DNA from: Fallopia convolvulus
Taxonomy: Eukaryota > Streptophyta > Magnoliopsida > Caryophyllales > Polygonaceae
Assembly: GCA_964016875.1 (NCBI GenBank)
Contig: OZ024728.1
Span: forward strand, 28,133,328 to 28,197,327
Direction: 5' to 3'
Length of the DNA: 64,000 nucleotides
The first letter of the stretch is position 1. Every line of letters begins with the position of its first letter. Shown piece after piece: positions 23,701-33,327 of the stretch. A model generated the notes under the pieces. That model did not search any database. It had not been told where the DNA came from and saw nothing but the letters and a program-made list of their open reading frames with translations. The position numbers and the translations under genes were made by a program.

Positions 23701-26700
23701 GAGTTATCATCACTTGTTCTAAATTTTGTACACTGTTATGTCATAGAGCATTTAACGTTCATAAACTGATCCTGACTGCTGAGCAGGATATAATTCATTG
23801 TCATGATTGGTCAAGTGCTCCCGTTGCATGGTTGTTTAAGGAGCATTACCAGAATAATGGTTTCAACAACACTCGTGTAGTCTTTACAATTCATAATCTT
23901 GAGTATGGTGCAAACTTGATTGGAAAAGCCATGCATTATTCAGACAAAGCTACAACTGTGAGTACTTCATGATAATTCTTGTATATTATCCTAATTTTTA
24001 CTAGATGATGCTAATATTGGCACCATCACCCCTGAATGGAAAATATATAGTATAAATATCACTGTAAGCTCATTTCATTTCTTCTTTTCTTGAATTATTA
24101 GGTCTCCAATTCTTACTCAAAAGAGGTTGCCAAAAACCCTGCAATCGCTTCTAACATTCATAAATTTCATGGTATCCTAAATGGGATTGATCCAGATATA
24201 TGGGATCCATACAATGACAAACTTATCCCTGTAAGTATTTTCTGCTCTCTTCAGATTGATGGGGGTAACAGATTATTTAATCTACCCTAATCTGTACATT
24301 TTGAGCATTATTTAGCATCATACATGTTGGAGGAAGCTTACTACTCTTTCTGAAACTCCACCAATCTACTTGTATTTGTATACTGTGCTATGTAATATCA
24401 AAAAATTGGTTATATGTGAGAGAAATAGCTTAAAATTTGGTTACATCCAGAGGCAAATAGAAAGAAATGAATACGTTACTATCGATTATGCTCATAAAAA
24501 AATATTTGAAAGCTGTTCTATTATTTGGGAACGTTGCTTTTGAACTGATTAATGAATTAACCCATTTCACAAAGAAGCGACAACATATTTCAGCGTATGT
24601 AGTGGACCGTAGTCTGTAGATAGTAGATACTATGTCACATGATTTTCTTTGAAATAAGATATGATCTTTTGAATGATTATATAACCAATTCTTGAAATTT
24701 AGGGTCAGTCTAGCTCATCATGTATGGAGATGGAAATGAGGTGAGTTCAGGGAAAAGACTACTCTCCTCATCCCATCCCTGTTTTGGAATAAAATGTTAT
24801 TCTCGTGGCCAGTTTAGGGGAGAAGCTCCGAGAAGCGAGGCTTCAATGGTTCAGGCACATATAGAGAAAGCCACCAGATGCCCCAGTACAAAGGATCGAA
24901 AATCTGATCTCCAACGACTTCCGTAGGGAAAGGGCAGGCCGAAGAAAAGTTGGAAAGAAGCCATTAAGCAGGATATCACCCTTCTGGTAGTATGAGCAGA
25001 CTTGGCCATGTGCAGGGATCAGTGGTGAGAGAAAATTACAATGGCGGAGCAGTAGTGAGGAAGACCAGGAGGGAGTGCCTTGCTCGCTTCTTCCACTTAC
25101 AGTTTCTTTTTCCACGCTTTCTGAGTTTTCCTAGCATTCCTTTTCGTTTTCCCCCTCTTTCCGCCCCTTTCTAGTTAGCTTCCTTGGCTTCCCCTTTTGG
25201 TTTTTTTCTGTTGTTTTTTGCCCACCCGACACACTCTCCCGATTTTACAATCGGGTCAAGAGTACGTACGTCTCGACCCCCAGATCCTGCTTGTACCGGG
25301 ATCCACCTGGGTAGATGTTGTTGTTCTCGTTTCCATCTCCGTGTGGTCCCACTAAAGAATTTCCATCCCTGTTTATCTTTTCCCATTTGTGCTGGAGTGA
25401 TGCTTGCTTCTCCATCAAATTCTAGTATATATTGGGGCAAGGGTGTGTACATCATGGCCCCCTAGATCCCGCCTGAGGCGGGTTAACACTGGGTTGATGT
25501 TGTTGTTGTTGACGGTATCTATGTTGCAGAAATATTAAAACTAGGGAAATATATAGACAATTGATGTTGCTTGGATCCTTGATTACAATTGTGCATCCGA
25601 CACTTTTTTAAAAGCATATTTTGCCCCCTTTAGGGTAAAAGGAGTAGACCCTTGTGATCCAAGGCTTGGAGCATTTCCCAACTGTCGTGTGCCTCGTGGT
25701 CTCTTTTTTATATATCCCGTTTCTTTGAATGATGCAATTACTTCAAGTGTCCCATTACTCACACCAAAACCTCTCTCTATCAATAGAGGGCATCGCGCCG
25801 GACATCACACTTAATTTTAAGTTTTGTTTCAGGTGCCATACACCCCAGAAAATGTTATTGAAGGAAAAAGGGCTGCCAAGGACGCCTTGCAACGAAAGCT
25901 TGGCTTAAAAGTTGCTGATATACCTTTGATAGGAGTGATATCTCGTTTGACTCATCAGAAAGGGATCCATCTCATCAAGCATGCCATTTGGAGCACATTA
26001 AAGCAGAATGGGCAGGTGAACTCTTTTTCGTGTTTGATATTAGTGATCGATGTTCTTCTTCAATCAGCATCCCTTATAGCTGTTTACATTCATAGATCAC
26101 ATTGCTTCCATAGTTCCATGTTAACCCCAAGAAAAGTGATGTGCATATTCCATGCAATAAAATTTAGTGACATTTGGTGATGCAAATGGCAGTTCATATT
26201 GCTTGGCTCTGCTCCAGATTCTCGTATAGAACATGATTTTGTTGATCTGGGAAACCAGTTGCATTCTGCCCATAATGATCGCGTTCGTCTATGTCTGAAA
26301 TATGATGAGCCACTTTCCCATTTGGTAAGATAATTTGCTTCTATGCGACTGTACTGGAATAATGGTTTTCTGCAGCTAATTTCAATTAATAATCTATATA
26401 ACATTGATATAGATATACAGTGCTGCTGATATCATTCTAGTGCCTTCAATGTTTGAGCCATGTGGGCTGACACAGCTTGTAGCAATGAGATATGGTGCTG
26501 TTCCGGTGGTTCGTAAAACTGGAGGTACGCACGCAGCTTATGCCTATCAGATTCCAGTAGTCGCAAGCCAACTATTTTAGATAAGGCCATATTTGGTAGT
26601 GATATGGTAGCATCCAGTTCATGATAACCTGATTTTCTAGGATCATAGAACAGGTGTTTCAATAGGGTTAGATCTCTGATTCACCTACCTGTTAGAGCAC

Positions 26701-28056
26701 ATGTTTTAGAAAATATATGACCTATAATAATGAACAATTACAGATATTCCTTTGCTAAATATCTAAACTCAAATGTTTTTCACCAAAAAGGAATAAGGCT
26801 ATGATATGCTTATTAGCTCAGAAAATTTTGGCTTGTATGTTGCTGCCTGGTCGCAACCTGTCAGGAGTTCTAGTGTGGAATCTTGAAGGAGCATGTTTTT
26901 TCATATGTTTATGTTGAGTTCTTTTACGACTGCAAATATTTAAGCAAAATTGTCTTGAGGATTTGAATAGTTGCTTCCTTTTTTCATTTGTTTGCTTGTG
27001 CTTTCTCTTTTCTTACATCTATATTGCTCCCGTAGGGCTTTATGATACTGTGTTTGACGTGGATCATGATAAGGAAAGAGCACAAATTCACGGCCTAGAG
27101 CCTAATGGATTCAGTTTTGAAGGAACTGATGCAGATGGCTTGGATTATGCTCTCAATAGGTGAGTGGATTTTATTTTTGCTCACAGTCACACGTAGTAGA
27201 GGAAAATTACAAAAAACATCTACTTCACAGTTCAAAAAATAAAATATTACCAATAATTGTCCTCATAAACACATATTTTAGTAATAAATATTTTTCCTTT
27301 AAAAACAAAAATATTTTTAGTAATAAATGTTACATGTTTTTCCTTCAATTAAATATATATTGGGTTACAAAATAAGAAAAAAAAAAGTTCTCTTGAACCA
27401 ATCACCATATGCAAGGACGTTAAGGTTTTTTTTACTGTAGATAGTTCAATGGTCCACTCAAGGGCAATGTGTTCACACATTAGGCCAAAAGTTCAAGCTC
27501 TTGTAAGACGTCAAAAAAAAAAAATTCAAAATTGCGTTGATGCCAAGCAAAAGGCTATAATCAAAATTGGGTTCATTTGTCTCCATTTCTCTGGCCTGGT
27601 TTCGAGATGCATCATGATTAGCATCTCTCTTTTCGCATATACAGTTCTGCAAAGGAAACTGAAGATCTTTCCTTGCTTAAAGTCCTCTATTAACACAAAA
27701 TGTTGAATTAAGACACTAAAAGCGGACTGCTATAACCCAAAACTGTCTTCAGGGTCTAGTTTCTGAGACAACAAAGCCTTGTGATCTCCGGGTCGATCTC
27801 CATATTATACCGTCACATATATTATCTTCTCCTCTATTCCTTTCCGTCCTAGCTTGAGATGATTCATGATAGTGGTTTGTATTAGTTAACTAATTAATTA
27901 AGCAATATTTGTGTAAATTTCAGGGCAATATCTGCTTGGTACAATAGTCGGGATTGGTTCAACTCATTGTCCAAGCGTGTGATGGAGCAAGACTGGTCAT
28001 GGAACCGACCTGCGCTTGATTATCTGGAGCTTTACCATGCAGCGAAAAAGTACTAA
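14019..28056 (+). CDS. SS3: starch synthase III, plastidial (16 exons)
   Basis: Transfers glucose from ADP-glucose to alpha-1,4 glucan ends in plastids, making long amylopectin chains. Exons: 14019-14138, 14641-14704, 14795-16651, 17427-17641, 17911-18181, 18655-18830, 19746-19853, 21557-21666, 22293-22398, 23787-23957, 24102-24230, 25833-26015, 26193-26324, 26413-26524, 27036-27159, 27924-28056. All junctions are GT-AG, phases agree, and the 4011-nt frame is open to TAA, giving 1336 residues. Domain order is transit peptide, acidic N-region with repeats, three CBM53 modules, then GT5. The ADP-glucose motif KVGGL is at 901-905, FEPCGLTQ at 1228-1235 and KTGGL at 1249-1253. Its length lies within the range I recall for plant SS3 proteins. 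The large exon 3 (1857 nt) encoding the variable region is as in other plants. The start was chosen because the ATG has GCC before it and opens a basic, Ser-rich leader. Confidence 0.97.
15232..15695 (+). repeat. degenerate repeats in the N-terminal region of SS3
   Basis: Residues about 205-360 contain several imperfect units of roughly 20 residues of the form (D/G)DE-x-NLV-(V/L)-(S/P)G-x-(D/N), for example NLVVSGDNLTSLVLL and HLVLPGHDQTSLIIL. The region is acidic and probably flexible. N-terminal regions of SS3 are poorly conserved among plants. Confidence 0.65.
15926..16230 (+). other. CBM53 starch-binding module 1 of SS3
   Basis: Residues about 439-540. It has the motif GSFNDWRW and the GDWWSCKIHVP / DFVFFNG pattern typical of SS3 starch-binding domains, with aromatic residues that would stack on glucan. 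A Lys/Glu-rich, probably coiled-coil linker (residues about 541-610) follows. Confidence 0.85.
16491..17546 (+). other. CBM53 starch-binding module 2 of SS3
   Basis: Residues about 627-720, split by the intron 16652-17426. Motifs are WIHGGVNNWRDGL, DADWWYAE and ILDWVFADG, homologous to module 1. Confidence 0.85.
17104..17215 (-). mobile_element. SINE/RTE tail in SS3 intron 3, minus strand
   Basis: The minus strand reads TTGACCCCCCAGATCCTGCT, then TATACTGGG and a (TTGATG/TTG) tail at 17106. The same 3' module recurs at 20630, 22200, 25280 and 25450. TTG-tailed ends like this are known from tobacco TS-type SINEs and their RTE partners. Confidence 0.6.
17995..18769 (+). other. CBM53 starch-binding module 3 of SS3
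   Basis: Residues about 781-880, split by the intron 18182-18654. Motifs are VTVYYNPANT, WFRCSFNRWTHH and MMDFVFSE. It directly precedes the catalytic domain. Confidence 0.85.
18838..19735. other. intron 6 of SS3, unassigned insert-like sequence
   Basis: The 0.9-kb intron contains a moderately GC-richer block at about 19040-19220 with a minus-strand open frame of 82 codons. I do not recognise it. Confidence 0.35.
20630..20690 (+). mobile_element. truncated SINE/RTE tail module in SS3 intron 7
   Basis: GGGCAAGGGTGTGTACATCA followed by TGGCCCCCCAGATCCTGCC is nearly identical to 25437-25475, but the TTG tail is missing here. Confidence 0.6.
20690..21205 (+). repeat. degenerate GTGCAT-rich repeat in SS3 intron 7
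   Basis: GTGCAT, TGTGTGCATGA or close variants occur about fifteen times in 500 bp, often spaced 25-40 bp and followed by TTTTG or a T-rich spacer (for example around 20776, 20800, 20916, 20928, 20988, 21086, 21105, 21156, 21176). No fixed unit length is clear. Confidence 0.6.
22075..22248 (+). mobile_element. SINE/RTE 3' end with TTG tail in SS3 intron 8
   Basis: A CT/GC-rich stretch is followed by CTTGACCCCCCAGATTTCCC, a short ACAAGGGAAGG segment, CACTGGGTAG and (TTG)5. Same module order as at 25250-25325 and 25440-25515. Confidence 0.65.
22771..23190 (-). mobile_element. 5'-truncated L1-type LINE in SS3 intron 9
   Basis: A T14 run at about 22771-22784 marks the minus-strand poly(A) tail. 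The minus frame 23172-22897 resembles the extreme C-terminus of plant L1 ORF2 (INGTIYHTWRARDAVIFRG, a WRARN-type motif). The homology may extend toward 23470, where another minus frame is open, but I could not fix the 5' end or a target duplication. Confidence 0.6.
24740..25325 (+). mobile_element. 3' end of an RTE-clade LINE in SS3 intron 11
   Basis: About 24821-24985 encodes GEKLREARLQWFRHI then PPDAPVQRIE, the C-terminal signature of plant RTE reverse transcriptases, with one in-frame stop after HI. A CT-rich 3' UTR, CGACCCCCAGATCCTGCTTG, CTGGGTAG and a TTGTTG tail follow. It shares its 3' module with the short copies elsewhere in this gene, as SINE/LINE partners do. Confidence 0.7.
25432..25515 (+). 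mobile_element. SINE/RTE tail module with TTG repeat in SS3 intron 11
   Basis: GGGCAAGGGTGTGTACATCA, GGCCCCCTAGATCCCGCC, then a GCGGG hairpin-like element, ACACTGGGTTGATG and (TTG)4. Confidence 0.65.
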
Positions 28057-28348
28057 AAATGGATTCCATTATATATACAGGTTTAGTAGCTTCATAAAAC
28101 GTCGATTCCATCGTGTACTTTTGCAGTTACTACATATAGTAGCTATTGGAACACATCCCATGTAATCGTTCATAAGTGATAAGTTGTAGAATTTGTAGTA
28201 CATACTATCAATTTGTTGGTGTGTTCAGTTTTCGCCACAAGAATGGTATTGGTGTGCGAATGAGATGTTGGGAGAAATCCGATCTGTTTCATACCAATTT
28301 ACTATTTGAGATTGATTCCCTAACATCTCGGTTCATTCTGGTTCTTAG
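28057..28348 (+). other. 3' flank of SS3, including the 3' UTR
   Basis: AT-rich sequence after the stop codon. No canonical AATAAA was found; TTCATAAAACG near 28090 and TGTAATCG near 28160 are weak candidates for 3' processing elements. Confidence 0.4.
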
Positions 28349-28384
28349 TGCTAGGCCTGAAACTTCAGCGGCCCGACCACCATG

Positions 28385-28760
28385 GGCCGCGTCGTGACCC
28401 CGTTCCCAGAGGCTAGGGTGGTCGGCACCCCAGAGATGGTAGCGGGTGGCGTGACCATATCTGCCGTCAAGGGCTGGCCACCAACTCCCGAAGATGACGG
28501 GTTAGTCGTTCGATCCATCCATGTTGAGGCAAGTGGTTACTTCTCGAATGGTGCCAACGGGATGTGGTCCGGTTTGAACCGTCGAAGAGGACTGCAGTTG
28601 GTTACGGAGTCAGGCGTTCTCCTCCGTCAGCTGAGCGATACGCTCGAGGTGGTTTTCGTTGCGATCTCTCTGACTAGACATATCCTTTTGCAAGTTTACA
28701 ATTTTAGCAGGGAACTCCTAGGGCCACCCGCCGTGTTGGCGACGCGCTCTCCTTCATGAT
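28385..28760 (-). pseudogene. decayed gag N-terminus
   Basis: The minus reading includes MKESASPTRR, then DMSSQRDRNENHLERIAQL with a following stop, like the heptad-rich start of gypsy gag proteins. The plus-strand open frame over the same bases (28382-28759) is taken to be a shadow. Confidence 0.4.
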
Positions 28761-28865
28761 CGTCTCCTGTGATGGAGTTGGTTGCAGGGCGGGTTTGACA
28801 TCTTGCACGCAAGCAGGTGGGTTTTGATTGAGGAAACCGGTTAGGGCCACACGCTGACGCCAAAT

Positions 28866-29296
28866 TGTTTCGGTCAAGAATTTAACGGAGGCTAATTATA
28901 GATCCTCAATGTCGAGGGGAGCTTAATTAACCGATTATCATATTCAAATAAAACCACAATGCTCAAGAATCACGATGAACACAAGATCTTTCGATTGTAT
29001 TTCTTTATTTTGGAGAGTTTCAGTTTACAAGAGCTCGTTTATTGCCCGAGATTACATGATCCTCTTTTTTCTCTACGCTGATTACCTTTTATCCCTTACT
29101 GTTGGTTCTTCGGCGGTTATCACACATGATCTAGTTGGCAGTGAGCTACATCTATCTGCCACTCAGTCCACTCCCTTATTATGTTGAAGTTACCCTGATT
29201 TGGATTTCTTTGTAAGAATTAGTCGGATGGACTTTGCGTCTTTACAACGTTCTTGGGCCATCGGCAAAATGGGCCACTGAAGTTTCAGGACTAACA
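28866..29296 (-). repeat. LTR (431 bp), minus orientation
   Basis: Reads TGTTAGTCCTGAAACTTCAG at its start (29296) and ends GACCGAAACA at 28866, followed by ATTTGGCGTCAGCG, a plausible primer-binding region. Confidence 0.6.
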
Positions 29297-29450
29297 CTCT
29301 AATGCCTTGCAAATCGATTATTAGCTAGTCATTTCGTATTCGCTTAGACCCTAAATTAACCACGGGTACGTACTAAATGGAATTATGGAAATAAATCACA
29401 ATTCAGAACAATATGTGCACAGTAAGTATCATCTCTCTGTTGAATTGGAA

Positions 29451-29454
<4 letters not shown>

Positions 29455-29484
<30 letters not shown>
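29455..29484. repeat. (AT)15 microsatellite
   Basis: Uninterrupted AT dinucleotides. Confidence 0.95.
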
Positions 29485-29486
<2 letters not shown>

Positions 29487-30976
29487 ATAATGGAAATAAA
29501 CTACGGCTCCTCTTACTTGTCATATCTTTTTTTTTGGTAGAATCTTACTTGTCATATCTTATTACTCCAAGTCTCAACCCAACGTACCTGAGCCTAAGCC
29601 TAAAAGATGATGATGAAAAAACATACCCGAAGAGGTATCAATTGAGTAATCGGGGTTTTTTCACAACAAATTAAAAGACAACATCATTACCTTACCTTCT
29701 TGTATCCAACTTGTTAAATAATGACAAAAAAGGACATCAAAGAACCATTCCCCTTATAACAGTTGTGAAAACACAAGGAAAGATAGATTAATCACAATGG
29801 GATATTGGCACGGCTCAATCAAAATAAACAGAGATCTAGCATCATAGATCGCCGATTTCGGATTGAACTGCATCAACATCCCATCATCCCATATCTCCAA
29901 CAAACATCAAAAACACCAAAACTGAAAGCAATTAAATAGTGGAGGCAAATGCATGCATCATGCATTCTAACAAATATTCTTACATGTAACTTTATGCATG
30001 CAACGAAAACAAAAAGAAAGAAAAACACATGATTTTGGGAGAAAGAGAAGATTGGGTTTTTTTTCCTTCCTTTGGGGGTGTATAGTCTAGTTTTCTACTC
30101 TGTCTATGTAAAAGAAGAAAAGGTTTAAATGTTAGAGGAGGAAGAGGCGGAGGAGACAATAAATTTTGCCAACAACCCATAAGAATTAAGAAAAGAGGTT
30201 ACATCATTTATTGACCAAAATTAGAGCAACTCCTTTCGATTTGGTATTTAATATTTAATAGGTATGGAGAATGGATGGAGGTAAGACATTCTCCCTGTTA
30301 TGGTCAATTTTTCTATCCAACCTCTCTATTCTATTCGTTTGTTGTTCATTTAAGCTCTTCAACTCCTACCTACCTGAAATAAAGGCTCTATGGTTTCTGT
30401 CAACCTCCTGATCTTGAATTAATTATACTGTTAATTTGTTACTAGAAAAGATTATTTTTTTTCTAGCATAAAGATATAGTTTAAAATGAGCTAAGTCATA
30501 TGGGATTCATATGTTTTTTTTTTCTTTGTAATGTTCATTATGCACTTAATTTGGTACAAGTCATACCCGTTGTGTAGGGGCGGAGTCAGAAACTTTTTCA
30601 GATGGGCCAAAAAATTTTCTAGTACAGCAAAAAGAATTTTCAATAATTTTTAAAAAATACAAAATAGTGAAAACACAAAAAAATACCTCAAAAGTTATAA
30701 ATGCAAAATTAGAATAACTAATTTATGGTCAAGGACATTGCCCGTGAGAGTTAAAACATATATTTCATGTACCTGCCATGAAATCCTATTCGCTTGAATA
30801 TGTGCCCGAAGGCACTAAAATAAGTACTTAAAATATGCACTCATACTTTATTATACGATACTCAAGTATTTTAATATAACCTATTCTTTTAAAGCTTCGG
30901 GTTCAATTATCGTATGAATATATTAAACTTTAAAAAAGGCATTCTAACTAAGTATATGACATGTGAAAGTGATCTG
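29485..30976. other. intergenic, AT-rich; nothing recognised
   Basis: No coding sequence is supported. GGGGCGGAGTCAGAA at about 30578 resembles the edge of common plant DNA-transposon relics, but no partner end was found. Confidence 0.4.
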
Positions 30977-30981
30977 CATAC

Positions 30982-31837
30982 TGTTGAAACCCGATATAAT
31001 ACGCGCCGTAAACGGGATTTTATTAAATACTAACTCTTCGGATTTCGTACAACTAAACGGTTTTCGTACGTAGATTTTTCCTCCTCCCCACCCTTCAACT
31101 GATTGTTTTTGTACTCTTTACAAATTAAACTTTTTGGACTTTATACCGTAAATAACACGATCCCACTCGGAGATTAAACATGTCGAACTTTAAAAAGCAA
31201 TATAGTTCTTGAGTTAGAGATGCTTTTCGACCCTTTTTGCCATCTCTTAGCCTTGCTATATATAAGATCATGAGCTAGTTGCTTGCACGTTAATGTCCGA
31301 TGTGGGATGAAGCCCCTTTGAGAATTTGCCCATACGTTTGCTTAGCCTATAAGGCTATCTCGTGGCAAACTCTAATTGGACCTAAAGCAAATCCATGTTG
31401 AGTGTAATACATGCAAGCCGTTTTATTTGACTAAGTTGAAATGCATTGGCAACAAAGATCAGCAAGTTGCCAACATGATTTACTAAACCACGCATGATTC
31501 TCGGGCCAAACAAACAAAGGTTTGGTCATGGGCCATCCCACGTCATTCTCTTATTGGGCCAAGCCCAATCCACCTAGACACATGTGCAATACACTTGTCC
31601 ACTAGGAATCTTATCCATGGGACGGAGAATAAAATACTTAAATTCGATCGGAACCGTGTGCGTATCGAATTTGTTGTACATACTTATGTAACGAGGAGTT
31701 TCTGCTTTTATTAAATAGATATTGTTTGTACGGGTTTATGCACATAAATACTCGTGAAACCTGCTTTTAGCCCTTTAGAATAAGAGATTAGCGCATATTC
31801 TATATTAATTAGCCATCGGTTATTTCGCGCACCATTA
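30982..31837 (-). repeat. 3' LTR of the LARD element (856 bp)
   Basis: Plus-strand text starts TGTTGAAACCCGATATAATA and ends CGCGCACCATTA. The terminal TG (minus) has mutated to TA. Confidence 0.85.
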
Positions 31838-31991
31838 CAACCCCTTGGCTCGACGCTCTCATTCCACGAGGGCAACGAGACAATAAACAGGTGCGCCAAC
31901 TTATCGATTTTATGCGATGTGATCTAAACCCGAGATCAAGTAGGGTGAACGCACTTTGCTAAGGTAATTAGGACCTCGTCCCCTTAGAGAG

Positions 31992-32670
31992 TTAACAGAC
32001 CTCGGCCTTAAGAGAGTTGCCGCTAACCTCGAGCCTCGCTCGGGTTGCATGCTTTTCGAGTGTTGGGACCTCGACCCTAAGAGAGTTAGCGGACCTCGGC
32101 CTTAAGAGAGTTTCCGCTTACCCTGAGCCTCATACGGGTTGCGCGCTATTCGAGAGTTGGGACCTCGTTCCTAAGAGAGTTAGTACCTCGTCCCTTAAAG
32201 AGAGTAGCCGCCAACCCCGAGACTCGCTCGGGTTGCGCGCTTTTCGAGATTTGGGACCTTGTCCCCAAGAGAGTCGTCGCCAACCCCGAGCCTCGCTCGG
32301 GTTGCACACGCTTTTCGAGATTTGGGACATCGTCCCCTAGAGAGTTGTCACCAACCGCGAGCCTCACTCGGGTCCCGCACGCTTTTCGAGATTTGGGACC
32401 TTGACCCCAAGAGAGTCGTCGCCAACCCCAAGCCTCGCTCGGGTTGCGCACGCTTTTCGAGATTTGGGACCTTGTCCCCAAGAGAGTTGTCGCCAACCCC
32501 GAGCCTCGCTCGGGTTGCGCACGCTTTTCGAGATTTGGGAACTTGTCCCCAAGAGAGTTGTCGCCAACCCCGAGCCTCGCTCGTGTTGCGCATGCTTTTC
32601 GAGATTTGGGACCTTGTCCACATGAGAGTAGCCGCCAACACCGAGCCTCGCTCGGGTCGCGCATTGATCT
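31992..32670. repeat. tandem array I, 71-bp unit
   Basis: The unit contains CCAACCCCGAGCCTCGCTCG, a GGTTGCGCACGCTTTTCGAG segment and a GGGACCTTGTCCCCAAGAGAG segment. Core positions at about 32286, 32356, 32428, 32499, 32570 and 32641 give a 70-72 bp period. Copies toward 32000 are more divergent. Long open frames on both strands here come from the repeat and are not genes. Confidence 0.9.
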
Positions 32671-32689
32671 TTTGATTATATGCAACGAT

Positions 32690-33327
32690 CCCGTGCCTCG
32701 TTCGGATCGCGCATTGATTGATTTTGAGAGGATCTCGAGCCTCGCTCGGATCGCACATTGATTGTTTTTGATTGTATGCAACGTCCCCGAGCGTCGCTCG
32801 GGTCGCGCATTGATGTTTTGATTATATGCAACGATCCCGAGCCTTGCTCGGGTCGCGCATTGATTGTATGCGATGATCCCGAGCCTCGCTTGAATCACGC
32901 ATGGATTGTTTTTGATTGTATGCCACGATCCCGCGCCTCGCTCAAATCGCGCATTGATTGTTTTTTATTGTATGAAACGATCCGGAGCCTCGGTCAGATC
33001 GCGTATTGATTGTTTTTGATTGTATGCGACGATCCCGAGCCTCGCTCGGATCGCACATTGATTATTTTTGATTGTATGCAACGAGCCCGAGCCTCGCTCG
33101 GATCGCGTATTGATTGTTTTTTATTGTATGCGACGATCCCGAGCCTCGCTCGGATTGCGCATGGATTGTTTTTGATTGTATGCGACAATCCGGAGCCTCC
33201 TCGGATCGCGAATTGATTGCTTTTATTGTATGCGACGATCCCGAGCCTCGCTCGGATTGCGCATGGATTGTTTTTGATTGTATGCAACGATTCCGAGCCT
33301 CGCTCAGATCGCGCATTGATTGTTTTT
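32690..33327. repeat. tandem array II, about 52-bp unit (left block)
   Basis: The unit contains GATCCCGAGCCTCGCTCGGA, TCGCGCATTGATTG and TTTTTGATTGTATGCGAC. Cores at 33031, 33083, 33135, 33187 and about 33238 give a 52-bp period. It shares the CCGAGCCTCGCTCGG core with array I. Confidence 0.9.

Larger units (their letters stand above)
18786..28053 (+). other. GT5 glucosyltransferase catalytic domain of SS3
   Basis: Residues 886-1336. The N-lobe starts HIVHIAIEMAPIAKVGGLGD; the C-lobe has SRLTHQKG, LLGSAPD, FEPCGLTQ and KTGGLYDTV. All key glycogen/starch synthase motifs are present, so the enzyme should be active. Confidence 0.92.
28349..29296 (-). mobile_element. rearranged Ty3-type LTR element fragment
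   Basis: The minus strand carries an LTR (29296-28866), a primer-site-like ATTTGGCGTC next to it, and a decayed gag start (about 28760-28385). At the far end 28349-28374 is an inverted copy of the first 26 bases of the LTR with three mismatches. No target duplication matches. A normal element would show a direct LTR repeat there, so this is a rearrangement or a derivative with inverted ends. Confidence 0.55.

Noticed and set aside
28382..28759. Plus-strand open frame of 125 codons downstream of SS3
   Set aside because: The minus strand here reads as a gag start next to an LTR; the plus frame has no recognisable content and is a shadow in GC-rich sequence.
32146..32898. Minus-strand open frame of 250 codons and plus-strand frames over the same region
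   Set aside because: They are by-products of the 71-bp and 52-bp tandem units, whose periodic sequence stays open in several frames.
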